DNA from: Priestia abyssalis
GTDB taxonomy: Bacteria; Bacillota; Bacilli; Bacillales; Bacillaceae_H
Direction of reading: 5' to 3'
NCBI RefSeq assembly: GCF_002019595.1
Contig: NZ_KV917369.1
Coordinates: 5,128,326 to 5,192,325, forward strand
DNA: 64,000 nucleotides
Part shown: piece after piece, positions 24,169 to 32,667 of the stretch
Layout: the number at the start of each line of letters is the position of its first letter
How positions within the stretch are numbered: the stretch's first letter is position 1
Made by a program: the position numbers and the translations under genes
The notes under the pieces: generated by a model
What the model was told of the DNA's origin: nothing
The model's input: only the letters and a program-made list of their open reading frames with translations
Database searches by the model: none

Positions 24169-25170
24169 TTGAAAGCTTTACGATGGTTTCTCCTTTTCAT
24201 CTTCACTTTTTCTAACTGTCAGATAGGTTACGCCACGACAAATGTGCAAGATGAAGAAGCAATCAATGCCCGGCGGATGGAGTTGTATAAAAAGGCAGAA
24301 GCGTTCACCCAAATTCCCTGGTTTTACTTTGCAGGGATGGATCAGTATGAGCGCAGTGCCCGACGGGGAAGAAGAGATATCCCAAGAGAACAAGGTTCCT
24401 TATCTATTTATTTTGAACAAGGCAAGTGGGCAGGCCCTTTAAATCCACAACCGGAAGATACCAATGCAGCTACCATTCTTCTGTTCGGCGGATATGGCAA
24501 AGATGGAGACGGAGATGGCAAAGCTTCCGTTCATAATGATGAAGACATCATTATGTCAGTCGCCTCCTATCTTCAATCATTCGGAACAAGTCATGAGCAC
24601 ATTAAAATGGCTCTGTGGAATTATTACAGACGCGCCAAAGCTGTTGATATCATTGTTGGCAATGCTAAATTATTCGAGAAGTATAATCGTTTAAACCTTC
24701 ATGATAAAGTATTTCCTGTTCCTCTCCGCTCCAATTACAGTTATAAAAACACATGGGGAGATGCAAGAGGATGGGGAGGACGCCGCATTCATGAAGGGAC
24801 AGACATATTTGCTGATTATGGGGTACCTGTTCGTTCTACTTGCTATGGAATTATTGAATTAAAAGGGTGGAACCGATATGGCGGTTGGCGAATCGGCATT
24901 CGCGACTTGAATAACGTTTATCATTATTTCGCTCATTTAAGCGGGTTTGCAAAAGATTTAAAAGTAGGACAAATTGTAGAACCCGGCATGCTTATAGGCG
25001 GTGTGGGAAGCTCCGGATACGGACCTCCCGGTACATCTGGTAAATTCCCTCCACACTTGCACTACGGGATGTATAAAGATAACGGTGTAACAGAATGGTC
25101 ATTTGATCCATATCCACAGTTAAAAATGTGGGAGCGAACAGAAAGATTGCAGCTAAGAAAGAAAAAATAA
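24169..25170 (+). CDS. lytH: M23 family metallopeptidase LytH
   Basis: 333-residue exported peptidase. The N-terminal hydrophobic segment (WFLLFIFTFSNCQIGYA) is followed by a helical region and a LytM/M23 zinc domain with H208xxxD212 (HEGTD), H256 (HLSGF) and H296xH298 (HLH). B. subtilis LytH (YunA) is a sporulation L-Ala-D-Glu peptidase acting on spore cortex. I use the TTG at 24169 because GGAGG lies 7 bases upstream; the ORF extension from 24091 runs into the hairpin region. Confidence 0.9.
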   Translation: MKALRWFLLFIFTFSNCQIGYATTNVQDEEAINARRMELYKKAEAFTQIPWFYFAGMDQYERSARRGRRDIPREQGSLSIYFEQGKWAGPLNPQPEDTNAATILLFGGYGKDGDGDGKASVHNDEDIIMSVASYLQSFGTSHEHIKMALWNYYRRAKAVDIIVGNAKLFEKYNRLNLHDKVFPVPLRSNYSYKNTWGDARGWGGRRIHEGTDIFADYGVPVRSTCYGIIELKGWNRYGGWRIGIRDLNNVYHYFAHLSGFAKDLKVGQIVEPGMLIGGVGSSGYGPPGTSGKFPPHLHYGMYKDNGVTEWSFDPYPQLKMWERTERLQLRKKK

Positions 25171-25171
25171 A

Positions 25172-25217
25172 GAGGGTGGCTCAAACGGTATCTTTTCATA
25201 CCGTTTGAGCCACCCTC
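25172..25217 (+). terminator. Terminator of lytH
   Basis: Perfect 20-bp arms starting GAGGGTGGCTCAAACGG (25172-25191) with complement at 25198-25217 and loop CTTTTC, directly after the stop. It abuts the 60-bp repeat copy 3. Confidence 0.75.
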
Positions 25218-25277
25218 CTGAAAAGACCCGCCATGAGAATCCAGTAAAACTAAGAATTCAGTGACGGGTCCTTTCAG
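25218..25277. repeat. 60-bp hairpin repeat, copy 3 (inverted)
   Basis: Begins CTGAAAAGACCCGCCA and ends GTGACGGGTCCTTTCAG. Its reverse complement aligns along its length with the copies at 3873 and 8316, including the central TTTTACTGGATT. It lies between convergent lytH and the transporter genes. Confidence 0.8.
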
Positions 25278-25346
25278 TAAAAACAATTTTGCGGCCTAAC
25301 TAACCATCAGTGGTGGATGAAGATCCCTCGCTGATGGAAGTTTCCT

Positions 25347-25454
25347 TTATCTACTTTCTCTCGCTTTTTTTACTGCGTGAGCGATGCTGGCTCCTAAGCC
25401 GCCCCAAATAATGACCATACCTACTATCATCATCATTAATGAACTTGTTTCCAT
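25347..25454 (-). CDS. MetS-like small subunit of an NSS-family transporter
   Basis: 35-residue peptide starting METSSLMMMIVG, with one transmembrane helix containing WGGLGASI and a basic tail (KKARESR). It resembles the MetS-type small subunits found with NSS methionine/alanine importers. Its ATG overlaps the stop of the transporter gene (TAATG), so translation is probably coupled. The transporter's end AAGGGGGTTTC supplies the ribosome site. Family assignment is by pattern only. Confidence 0.8.
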   Translation of the reverse strand: METSSLMMMIVGMVIIWGGLGASIAHAVKKARESR

Positions 25455-26968
25455 TAGCTTGAAACCCCCTTATCATGCGAAGTTGAGGTAACTGCTTCAT
25501 TTTTCCACTTCAATGTGGAGAACACAAATCCAAGAACAATAACACCTGCTGCTATGAGCCAACCGAATGGGACAACAAACGATGTTGCGTATCCTCCGTA
25601 ATTTTCAGTTAAGTTTGTTTTTATGTTATCAAACATCATATAGCCTAATACGAGTGGTGTGATAACGGATAAACAAATTTTCCACCAGCCGCCTAACAGG
25701 ATGTCAGAAACAGAGTTCGCATGTGCTTGCAGGTTTTTAAGCTCTTTTAGTACCCATGCTACTACCACTACTTCGATAAGCCCTGCTAAAGCTACCCCAA
25801 AGTTATTGATGAAGTAATCAATAACATCCAAGAAGAATAAACCGCCTTGAGTCGCAAACAATAGAGAGATCACGGCAGCTAAGCCGCCGCCTACTGCAAC
25901 AGATTTTGTACGGGATACACCAAATTTGTCTTGAACTCCCGCAACAAATGTTTCTATGATAGAAATTAACGATGTTAAGCCTGCTAAAACTAAAGAAGCA
26001 AAGAATAAAAAGCCAAAGAACTCATTAAAAGCCGGGAACTCGTTAATAATTTGCGGGAAGACCACAAATGCTAACCCAACCCCGCCTGATACAACTTCAT
26101 CAACACCTACACCTTGCTGATGAGCCATAAATCCTAACACACTGAATACTCCAATACCTGCTAACAGCTCGAATGCGGAGTTACCGAATCCAGTAATGAA
26201 AGCATTGTTTGTAATATCGGATTTTTTAGGAAGATAACTGGAATATGTCACCATGATGGCAAAAGCAATGGATAGACTAAAGAAAATTTGCCCATAAGCA
26301 GCAACCCATACTTTTCCATCCATAATAACATCCCAATTCGGTTTAAAGAAGGCATTTAAACCTTCTACGGCACCATCTAATGTAACAGCTCTTAAAACAA
26401 TGATAAGGAATAAGACAATTAATGTCGGCAAGAAAATTTTATTAGCAACCTCAATACCTTTCTTAACGCCTTTTAATAATACGCCTAAAGCAACAACCCA
26501 AACGATGATCAATGGAATAAGAATATGTGGAACAAGACTTCCTGTTTGCCCTGGTGTTTCAACTAATTTTAAATAATCACCAAACAAAAATCCCTCAGTA
26601 TCTTTCCCCCAGCTTAAATTGAACGAAAATACTGTGTAAGACATAGCCCAAGCGACGATAACGGCATAATAAACGGCAATAACAAAGGAAATTCCCACTT
26701 GCCACCAGCCAAGCCACTCTGTTTTACGATTCAATCTCGCATATGTTAAAGGGGCCGAACCACGATATTTATGCCCAAGTGTAAATTCCATAATCAATAA
26801 TGGGATACCTGCTGTTAGCAGAGCAAACAAGTAAGGCAAAAAGAAGGCTCCTCCTCCATTCTCATAAGCTGTTGCAGGAAAACGCCAAATATTCCCTAAA
26901 CCGATCGCAGAACCCGCAGCTGCTAAGATAAAACCAGCACGTGTTCCCCATTGCGGACGATTTTCCAT
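25454..26968 (-). CDS. Neurotransmitter:sodium symporter (NSS/SNF family) amino-acid transporter
   Basis: 504-residue membrane protein with about 11-12 helices and the NSS N-terminal signature WGTRAGFILAAAGSAIGLGNIWRFP. It imports an amino acid with sodium. The coupled MetS-like peptide suggests methionine or alanine as substrate, but this is inference. The upstream AAAAGGGGGATTTAAA is a good ribosome site. There is no riboswitch in the 201-base AT-rich gap to the next gene. Confidence 0.92.
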   Translation of the reverse strand: MENRPQWGTRAGFILAAAGSAIGLGNIWRFPATAYENGGGAFFLPYLFALLTAGIPLLIMEFTLGHKYRGSAPLTYARLNRKTEWLGWWQVGISFVIAVYYAVIVAWAMSYTVFSFNLSWGKDTEGFLFGDYLKLVETPGQTGSLVPHILIPLIIVWVVALGVLLKGVKKGIEVANKIFLPTLIVLFLIIVLRAVTLDGAVEGLNAFFKPNWDVIMDGKVWVAAYGQIFFSLSIAFAIMVTYSSYLPKKSDITNNAFITGFGNSAFELLAGIGVFSVLGFMAHQQGVGVDEVVSGGVGLAFVVFPQIINEFPAFNEFFGFLFFASLVLAGLTSLISIIETFVAGVQDKFGVSRTKSVAVGGGLAAVISLLFATQGGLFFLDVIDYFINNFGVALAGLIEVVVVAWVLKELKNLQAHANSVSDILLGGWWKICLSVITPLVLGYMMFDNIKTNLTENYGGYATSFVVPFGWLIAAGVIVLGFVFSTLKWKNEAVTSTSHDKGVSS

Positions 26969-27169
26969 TTTAAATCCCCCTTTTACAAATGTTGTAATTT
27001 TTTAATTTTTCTGATTTTTAAATATTCTATAGACAGTATAGCTAGTCTTATACCATCTGTCAAAACAATATTTTGAAAAAATTTATTTTTTTGAATTACA
27101 GTATATTCTGACATTTAAAGCGAAACAAATCGGTGCATATCTATGCACCGTCTTGTCTTAAGTAACACG

Positions 27170-28741
27170 TTATTCAACTGAAGTTGTAACGCGATTACGC
27201 ATAAACATAATAAACAATACTAGTAAAACAACAACGACAAGAAGACCGATTGTCGAGCTTCCTGTAAAACCAAGAATCAAATAACCGATACCGGCCAATA
27301 AAGCCGATATTAAAGCGTATGGCAATTGGGTCATAACGTGATCGATATGGTGGCACCCCGCTCCCGTCGAAGACAGGATAGTCGTATCAGAAATTGGAGA
27401 GCAGTGATCGCCGAATACAGAACCCGCCAATACAGCAGCAAGGGATGGCAACAGCAACGCAACATCCGTGGAAGCGGCAATGTCCCCCGCGATTGGGAGC
27501 ATAATGCCGAATGTTCCCCATGATGTTCCCGTTGAGAAAGCCATCAATCCAGCAATAACAAATAAAATAAACGGTAAGAATGATACATTGATATTGGCAC
27601 TTTCAACAATGCCTGCCAAATACTCGCCTGTTTTCAGCTGACTAATTAAGTCTACGATCATCCATGCCATGAACAAAATATAAATAGCCGGCAACATGGA
27701 TTTAGCCCCTTCTGCAATCCCTTTAGGCAATGCACCCATCGTCACTTTTTGAGACTTGGAAACTTGAACAAAAAATAAAATGAACGTAACAAGCAATCCC
27801 AATGTTCCGCCGTACACAAGAGAAGTTGGGACATCCGTATTTTCAAATAACTTGAAAATATTTACGTCTTTCCCGCCGATCGCTTTGTAGCCTGTCCACA
27901 TCATCGCTGAAATCGTTCCAACAATCAGAGCTAAAATCGGGAGGACTAAATCGATGACACGTCCCTTTTCACTCTCAGGAAGATCCTGAGAAAGCTCGCC
28001 TGCTACATCTCCTTTAGAAGAATCAATGACTTCGCCTGTTGCTATCGCGCGGTCTTCATGCACTTTCATACTGCCTAAGTTGATGTTATAAACTCCGACT
28101 GCAAATACCATAATAAGTGCTGCAAACACATAAAAATTCATTGGAATCATTTGAACAAATGCCGAAATGGCTGAATAATTACTAATTTCATGTGCCGCTA
28201 AAATAGAGCCGATCACTGTAATGATATATGCACCCCAACTTGAAAACGGTGCAATTACACACACAGGAGCAGAAGTTGAATCAATGATATAAGCGAGCTT
28301 CGCTCTTGAAATACGCTGACGATCCGTTAAAGGGCGGCTCACTTGACCTACTGCCAATGCATTAAAATAATCATCAATAAAAATAATAATTCCTAACAAT
28401 GCCGTAATAAGATGGGCACCAACGCGTGTTTTCACTCGCTTCAACGCCCATTCCCCAAACGCACGGCTTCCGCCGGAAATGGAGATAAACGCCGTAATAA
28501 CACCTAAAATGATTAAAAACAGTAAAATATATAAATTGTATTTATTTATTTCTCCATCAGCATAAAAAATAGCCGAGAAACTGCCCCATACTTTTTGCAA
28601 AGCCTCTGTAACAGAGAACTTCGTTAATACAAGTGCTGCCGCTGCAATTCCAACCCCGAGCGAGAGTAAGACTTTTCGTGTTAAAACAACCATTAAAATG
28701 GCCAGTACCGGCGGCAATAAAGAATAAACCGTTCCTTCCAT
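27170..28741 (-). CDS. NhaC-family transporter under lysine riboswitch control, probable lysine transporter
   Basis: 523-residue, about 12-helix protein of the NhaC antiporter superfamily (IIFIDDYFNALAVG, FSSWGAYI, FGDHCSPISDTTILSS). By family alone it would be called a Na+/H+ antiporter. Its leader carries a full lysine riboswitch with terminator (28820-29090), and NhaC-type carriers behind LYS elements have been proposed to be lysine transporters (LysW). I therefore favour lysine import. The ATG lies ten bases after AGGGGGT. Confidence 0.88.
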   Translation of the reverse strand: MEGTVYSLLPPVLAILMVVLTRKVLLSLGVGIAAAALVLTKFSVTEALQKVWGSFSAIFYADGEINKYNLYILLFLIILGVITAFISISGGSRAFGEWALKRVKTRVGAHLITALLGIIIFIDDYFNALAVGQVSRPLTDRQRISRAKLAYIIDSTSAPVCVIAPFSSWGAYIITVIGSILAAHEISNYSAISAFVQMIPMNFYVFAALIMVFAVGVYNINLGSMKVHEDRAIATGEVIDSSKGDVAGELSQDLPESEKGRVIDLVLPILALIVGTISAMMWTGYKAIGGKDVNIFKLFENTDVPTSLVYGGTLGLLVTFILFFVQVSKSQKVTMGALPKGIAEGAKSMLPAIYILFMAWMIVDLISQLKTGEYLAGIVESANINVSFLPFILFVIAGLMAFSTGTSWGTFGIMLPIAGDIAASTDVALLLPSLAAVLAGSVFGDHCSPISDTTILSSTGAGCHHIDHVMTQLPYALISALLAGIGYLILGFTGSSTIGLLVVVVLLVLFIMFMRNRVTTSVE

Positions 28742-28819
28742 ATAAAACGTGACCCCCTATAAATCTTGATGTTCTTGTCTTCATAAGGGAGGGATGTTAC
28801 GTCACGCTGCGAGACAAAT

Positions 28820-28860
28820 AAAAAAAGAGTAATGATAGAAAATAACCTATTCATTACTCT
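28820..28860 (-). terminator. Leader terminator of the lysine riboswitch
   Basis: Arms AGAGTAATGA (28826-28835) and TCATTACTCT (28851-28860). On the minus strand seven T follow. It lies between the aptamer and the start codon, so lysine binding should end transcription. Confidence 0.9.
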
Positions 28861-28879
28861 TTTGTAATGTATGTTATCC

Positions 28880-29090
28880 TCCATCACGATCAGTAGCCCT
28901 CCATTATGAATACAAACGTTGTGTTCATAATGACAGTGTTATCCTTGTTCAGGATAACCCCAGTAAAAGCAGTTTTGACACACTCCTTCTACTTCGGCGA
29001 AAAATCCTTTTCGTTATGATCTCCGTTGTCATCCTTACATAACGTACTCTTATTTTTCGCATCCTCTACCTCATCGATCTGATAAGGTGA
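28880..29090 (-). promoter_or_regulatory. Lysine riboswitch (L box)
   Basis: The minus strand shows the conserved L-box order: GATGAGGTAGAGGATGCGA, then GCCGAAGTAGAAGGAG, ACTGGGGTTATCC with its hairpin partner GGATAAC, the long CATTATGAA hairpin with TTCATAATG, and the closing GGAGGGCTACTGATC. ATCA and GATC at both ends close P1. These are the diagnostic core elements of the aptamer. Confidence 0.93.
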
Positions 29091-29112
29091 TGTATTCAAT
29101 TTCACTTTATCC

Positions 29113-29141
29113 ATTATAAGTACTAGGCCCTACTCTGGCAA
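29113..29141 (-). promoter_or_regulatory. Sigma-A promoter of the lysine riboswitch transcript
   Basis: Minus-strand TTGCCA, 17-base spacer, TATAAT, ending about 23 bases before the aptamer. Confidence 0.8.
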
Positions 29142-29162
29142 GTGTTTTTTATGAATGTTCCT

Positions 29163-29921
29163 TTAATTGGCAGGAATCTCGATGGATGGAGATGAATCTC
29201 CGCCGCTATTGTAAAAATCCGGTACTTTTCCTTGGATGACACGCATCGCTACTGGAATATTCGTTTTAACGGTCGCTACACGAGTAGCAAATGGAATAAT
29301 AACTTGAACATTTACTTCCACTTCAATGAAAACTTTAATTAAAGCATTATTGATGCCAAATGGCTCAATCACTTCTTTCGCATCTGAACGAACATCGCCG
29401 ATGGCATTGAATTTAACGGGAATAAGAGGACCTAAGTTTCCTAATAAAGCGTTATTCGTTGCTTGCCCCAACGGAATTTGGTACACGATTCCTTGTTGCC
29501 GCAATTTTTCATCCGTTTCAATCTCGATATCAGTAGGAATTTCGAGCATCGCTAAGTTTCCTTTCTCTGCTTCCTTTAGATTCGCTTGGACTAAGTGAGT
29601 CGTTTGTGCCAATACCCGATTAACAATAGCTGTATTAATGTCAATTGTCGCAATCTCCCCTTTATCGTCTGTTTCAATTTTAATAAGTTCATTTGCATCC
29701 AACTCTTCAGCAACTTTTTTATTAATGGCTTTACTAATGACAAGACTGGCAATCCGCTTTGTTTGTGTCTCAGCATAGCTCATTAAAGTCGGCTCGATTC
29801 CTCTATTGATCATCCAAATGCCTGCAGCGGTCGATAACATAAAAAACACGAAGGTCAGCAAAAAGACATATCGAAAAGGCAGCGGACCTTTTCTGGGACG
29901 TTTAATCCGAATCCGGCGCAA
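29163..29921 (-). CDS. yunB: Sporulation protein YunB
   Basis: 252-residue protein with one N-terminal transmembrane segment (FRYVFLLTFVFFMLSTAAGI) after a basic stretch and an extracytoplasmic domain containing ISKAINKKVAEE, LGNLGPLIPVKFNAIGDV and IPFATRVATVKTNIPVA, as in B. subtilis YunB, which is made in the mother cell. The start is TTG, preceded by AAGGAGGG with a 7-base spacer. It lies between the lysine riboswitch gene and an HD-GYP gene. Confidence 0.9.
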   Translation of the reverse strand: MRRIRIKRPRKGPLPFRYVFLLTFVFFMLSTAAGIWMINRGIEPTLMSYAETQTKRIASLVISKAINKKVAEELDANELIKIETDDKGEIATIDINTAIVNRVLAQTTHLVQANLKEAEKGNLAMLEIPTDIEIETDEKLRQQGIVYQIPLGQATNNALLGNLGPLIPVKFNAIGDVRSDAKEVIEPFGINNALIKVFIEVEVNVQVIIPFATRVATVKTNIPVAMRVIQGKVPDFYNSGGDSSPSIEIPAN

Positions 29922-30026
29922 AAAAATCCCTCCTTACAAGCTATATATATGCTTAAATAAGAAGGGTACGCTTTTTTTCTATTATAAATAGTTTAACAGG
30001 AACAAAAAACGTGACCGTTCAATTAT

Positions 30027-31121
30027 TTATATGACGGCAGTATCACATTCCGTAATCACGATATGCAATTCTTTCATTAAATCGATTTCATATGACGTTT
30101 TAAGCTTTTCACCGTTTGAGTGCTCTAAAATCATGACATGCGGACGATCACTCATCTCTTGATTCTGGCGGCTGACAACACCTTTTCGTCCATCACTCAG
30201 CACTACACCCAAGCCAACGGGGTATACGGCAACCGCTCTTCGAAAACTCTCTACCATTTGCTTGTCAAACAGCGTCCCCGCTCCCGCATATAAAATTTCC
30301 AGCCCCTCATGAGGAAGCATCGCTTTTCGGTAAACACGATGGGAAGTGACCGCATCATACACATCAGCAATCGCTAATATTTTTCCAAAAAGATGAATTT
30401 GATTTCCTTTTAAACCTCGAGGATAACCTGAACCATCCAGCCGCTCATGGTGCTGATAAGCACAGTGCGCTACCAATAAGGAAAGAGTTGGCACTTTGCG
30501 TAACAGTTCGTAGCCGTATTCAGGATGCTTTTTAACTTCTTCAAATTCCTCTGCCGTCAATTTTCCCGGCTTGTCTAAAATATCGAGTGGAACTGATACT
30601 TTTCCCACATCATGTAAAAGAGCTCCTATACCAATAGTTTCTAAGTCATTATCAGACAGCTTCAACTCCATTCCAAGAGCCAAAGCATACATGGTGACAT
30701 TTATCGAATGAGAATACACATAGTCATCATATATATAAATATCGGTAAGCAAGTTAAGGACATTTTCATTGTGTTTCAGCTCTCCGATAAAATTCCGAAC
30801 TAAACTCACAACCTCCTTCATGGATTTTTCAAGAAGGAAAGATTGCTGCTGTTTGCTTTCATTAACAATCCGGTTGAATGAGGATTTGATAAAGGAAATC
30901 GCCTCTCTTCGCAATTTCTCCGAGATAGAATCATATATGCCAATATGCTCAATACGCCCGTCCTCTATGTAGACATAAGAAATTCCAAGGGAATCCAACC
31001 TTTCAATCATACGTGCCGTCAATGGAATTCCCCTACTAATTAAAGTAGAGCCCTGCTCATTATAAACAGGTTTTGCTAAACATACACCAGCCTGCAACGA
31101 ATTTACTGAAACTAATCTCAT
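30027..31121 (-). CDS. HD-GYP domain phosphodiesterase
   Basis: 364-residue cytosolic protein. An N-terminal region of about 100 residues (LAKPVYNEQGSTLISRGIPLT) precedes the HD-GYP domain: H170-D171 in LLHDVGKVSVP and HHERLDGSGYP at 224-234, both intact. Such enzymes usually hydrolyse cyclic di-GMP to GMP, though some act on other cyclic dinucleotides. RBS GGGAGA precedes the ATG. No receiver domain is present, so input comes from elsewhere. Confidence 0.9.
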   Translation of the reverse strand: MRLVSVNSLQAGVCLAKPVYNEQGSTLISRGIPLTARMIERLDSLGISYVYIEDGRIEHIGIYDSISEKLRREAISFIKSSFNRIVNESKQQQSFLLEKSMKEVVSLVRNFIGELKHNENVLNLLTDIYIYDDYVYSHSINVTMYALALGMELKLSDNDLETIGIGALLHDVGKVSVPLDILDKPGKLTAEEFEEVKKHPEYGYELLRKVPTLSLLVAHCAYQHHERLDGSGYPRGLKGNQIHLFGKILAIADVYDAVTSHRVYRKAMLPHEGLEILYAGAGTLFDKQMVESFRRAVAVYPVGLGVVLSDGRKGVVSRQNQEMSDRPHVMILEHSNGEKLKTSYEIDLMKELHIVITECDTAVI

Positions 31122-31257
31122 ACGCTCTCCCTACTACTTTTTCATTATCATCTCTGCTTTTTTTCATATCTTTTCCATTGTAACATAAAAGTAAATTTTC
31201 AATCATTGCGGATTTTCAGCAGAAATGCTGTTTACATGAAACCAGTATCTCCTTAAA

Positions 31258-31283
31258 TGGACGGGAACACGCTCCCGTCCATT
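31258..31283 (-). terminator. Terminator of yunC
   Basis: ATGGACGGGA / TCCCGTCCAT with loop ACACGC, just beyond the yunC stop; no long minus-strand T run. Confidence 0.6.
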
Positions 31284-31285
31284 TT

Positions 31286-31588
31286 TTAAAGCATTTTTAG
31301 CAAAGCGTCCTTCCCTTTCATTCCAGGAGTAATTCCCAACGTTTCAGCATGCAGTGTGACAGACTCTAATGGCGCTTCCAATAATTGCTCAATAGTTCTT
31401 ACACCGACTGCTCTCCCTGCAATAATTTCTCTATCTTTTAATTTGGCGTTCAACAAATCTACATCAAGCGCCCCGCACATGATATATCCTTTATCTGAAG
31501 AAACCGTCAACAGCGTCGTTTTAGGCAATAATACCGTCACCGCTGTGAAAGTATGATTGTCAATCATAACTGGCTCCAATGTAACCAT
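31286..31588 (-). CDS. yunC: YunC family protein (DUF1805)
   Basis: 100-residue protein matching DUF1805 (MVTLEPVMIDNHTFTAVTV, LLTVSSDKGYIMCGALDVDLLNAKLKDREIIAGRAVGV). Function is unknown, although structures exist for this family. RBS AGGGGTGAGAG lies before the ATG. It sits between the HD-GYP gene and yunE; yunD of B. subtilis is absent here. Confidence 0.87.
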   Translation of the reverse strand: MVTLEPVMIDNHTFTAVTVLLPKTTLLTVSSDKGYIMCGALDVDLLNAKLKDREIIAGRAVGVRTIEQLLEAPLESVTLHAETLGITPGMKGKDALLKML

Positions 31589-31649
31589 TCTCTCACCCCT
31601 CTCCTTTAATCAACTTATGAAGCAATAGGAAAAAAAGTGAGGGAGCCTG

Positions 31650-32474
31650 TTAAAATAACCCTTGATAAATAAGCCTAAAACCGACTACTAAAAGAATCAC
31701 TCGCAGTACATTTACGACCGTTTTACTGTTTAATCTTGTATTGATAAAAGCTCCCAATCGACCGCCTATCCACGCTCCCGGTACTAAAAACAAAGCCATT
31801 CCCCAATCCATATTCCCCATACTAACATGGGTGATTGAACTTAAAAGCGAGGAAAGAAAAATCATAAACATAGACGTAGCCACGGCAACATGGGGAGGAA
31901 AGGCAAACAGCAATATCATAGCAGGTACCATAAGAGATCCTCCCCCTATACCAAACAAACCAGAAAACAATCCTACAATAAATGAAAGTACCCAAGCTGT
32001 AACAGGATGAAAGCCGTATGTATGCATATTCCCATCAGGATCTTGATATATGCGCATGATGGGAAATGGTCGTTTCATTTTTTTCGGTTTGATTTTATCC
32101 TTAAACATCAAAATAAAAGAGGTCAAAATGATAAATGAACCAAAATAAATGGAAAAAGAGTGCATGTTCAAAGATTTATTGGCAATGGCTCCTGCAATTC
32201 CCCCCGGGCCGCTTCCGAGAAAGAAAATCCAAGCACTCCTATAATCAACCGTTTTATGTTTCATATACGTTAACGTGGACGCCAGGCCGATAAAAATAAT
32301 GACAAGCAACGATGTACCAACAGCCGTTTGTGGTGTAATCCCCGATAACCACCTGGTATAGGTCCCAAAAAACAACAAAGCCGGAACAATGATAATTCCT
32401 CCTCCAAGCCCTACTAAACTACCAACCGTTCCGCCAACCAAACCAATCAATAATAAAATAAATGACTGTATCAT
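31650..32474 (-). CDS. yunE: TauE/SafE-family membrane transporter YunE
   Basis: 274-residue protein with about eight hydrophobic segments and the paired TauE/SafE repeats (GTVGSLVGLGGGIIIVPAL and GLFSGLFGIGGGSLMVPAM). The family exports or imports sulfonates and related sulfur anions; the substrate here is unknown. It starts five bases after the stop of a 56-residue membrane protein, so the two are likely one operon with yunF upstream. Confidence 0.88.
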   Translation of the reverse strand: MIQSFILLLIGLVGGTVGSLVGLGGGIIIVPALLFFGTYTRWLSGITPQTAVGTSLLVIIFIGLASTLTYMKHKTVDYRSAWIFFLGSGPGGIAGAIANKSLNMHSFSIYFGSFIILTSFILMFKDKIKPKKMKRPFPIMRIYQDPDGNMHTYGFHPVTAWVLSFIVGLFSGLFGIGGGSLMVPAMILLFAFPPHVAVATSMFMIFLSSLLSSITHVSMGNMDWGMALFLVPGAWIGGRLGAFINTRLNSKTVVNVLRVILLVVGFRLIYQGLF

Positions 32475-32478
32475 TGCC

Positions 32479-32649
32479 TTACCTATACGACATTGAGCTG
32501 AAAATGATGTACGTTAAAAAAATACCGAGCAGAAACACAAATAAGGACACACCCAGCAGAATTTTGCTTTTACGTTTAAAACCTGCAAGCAACAACAGTA
32601 ATCCAACGAAAAAGCATAGCAAAATTAAAAAAGAAAAACCAATGGCCAT
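32479..32649 (-). CDS. Small two-helix membrane protein, unknown function
   Basis: 56-residue ORF starting MAIGFSFLILLCFFVGLLLL, with a basic loop KRKSK and a second helix (ILLGVSLFVFLLGIFLTYIIF). The ATG follows GGGTGAGAG. It fits tightly between yunF (stop 32668) and yunE (start 32474), all on the minus strand. Codon use and spacing argue for a real gene. I do not recognise a family. A role as partner of the YunE transporter is possible but not shown. Confidence 0.72.
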   Translation of the reverse strand: MAIGFSFLILLCFFVGLLLLLAGFKRKSKILLGVSLFVFLLGIFLTYIIFSSMSYR

Positions 32650-32667
32650 TTCTCTCACCCTATCTTT

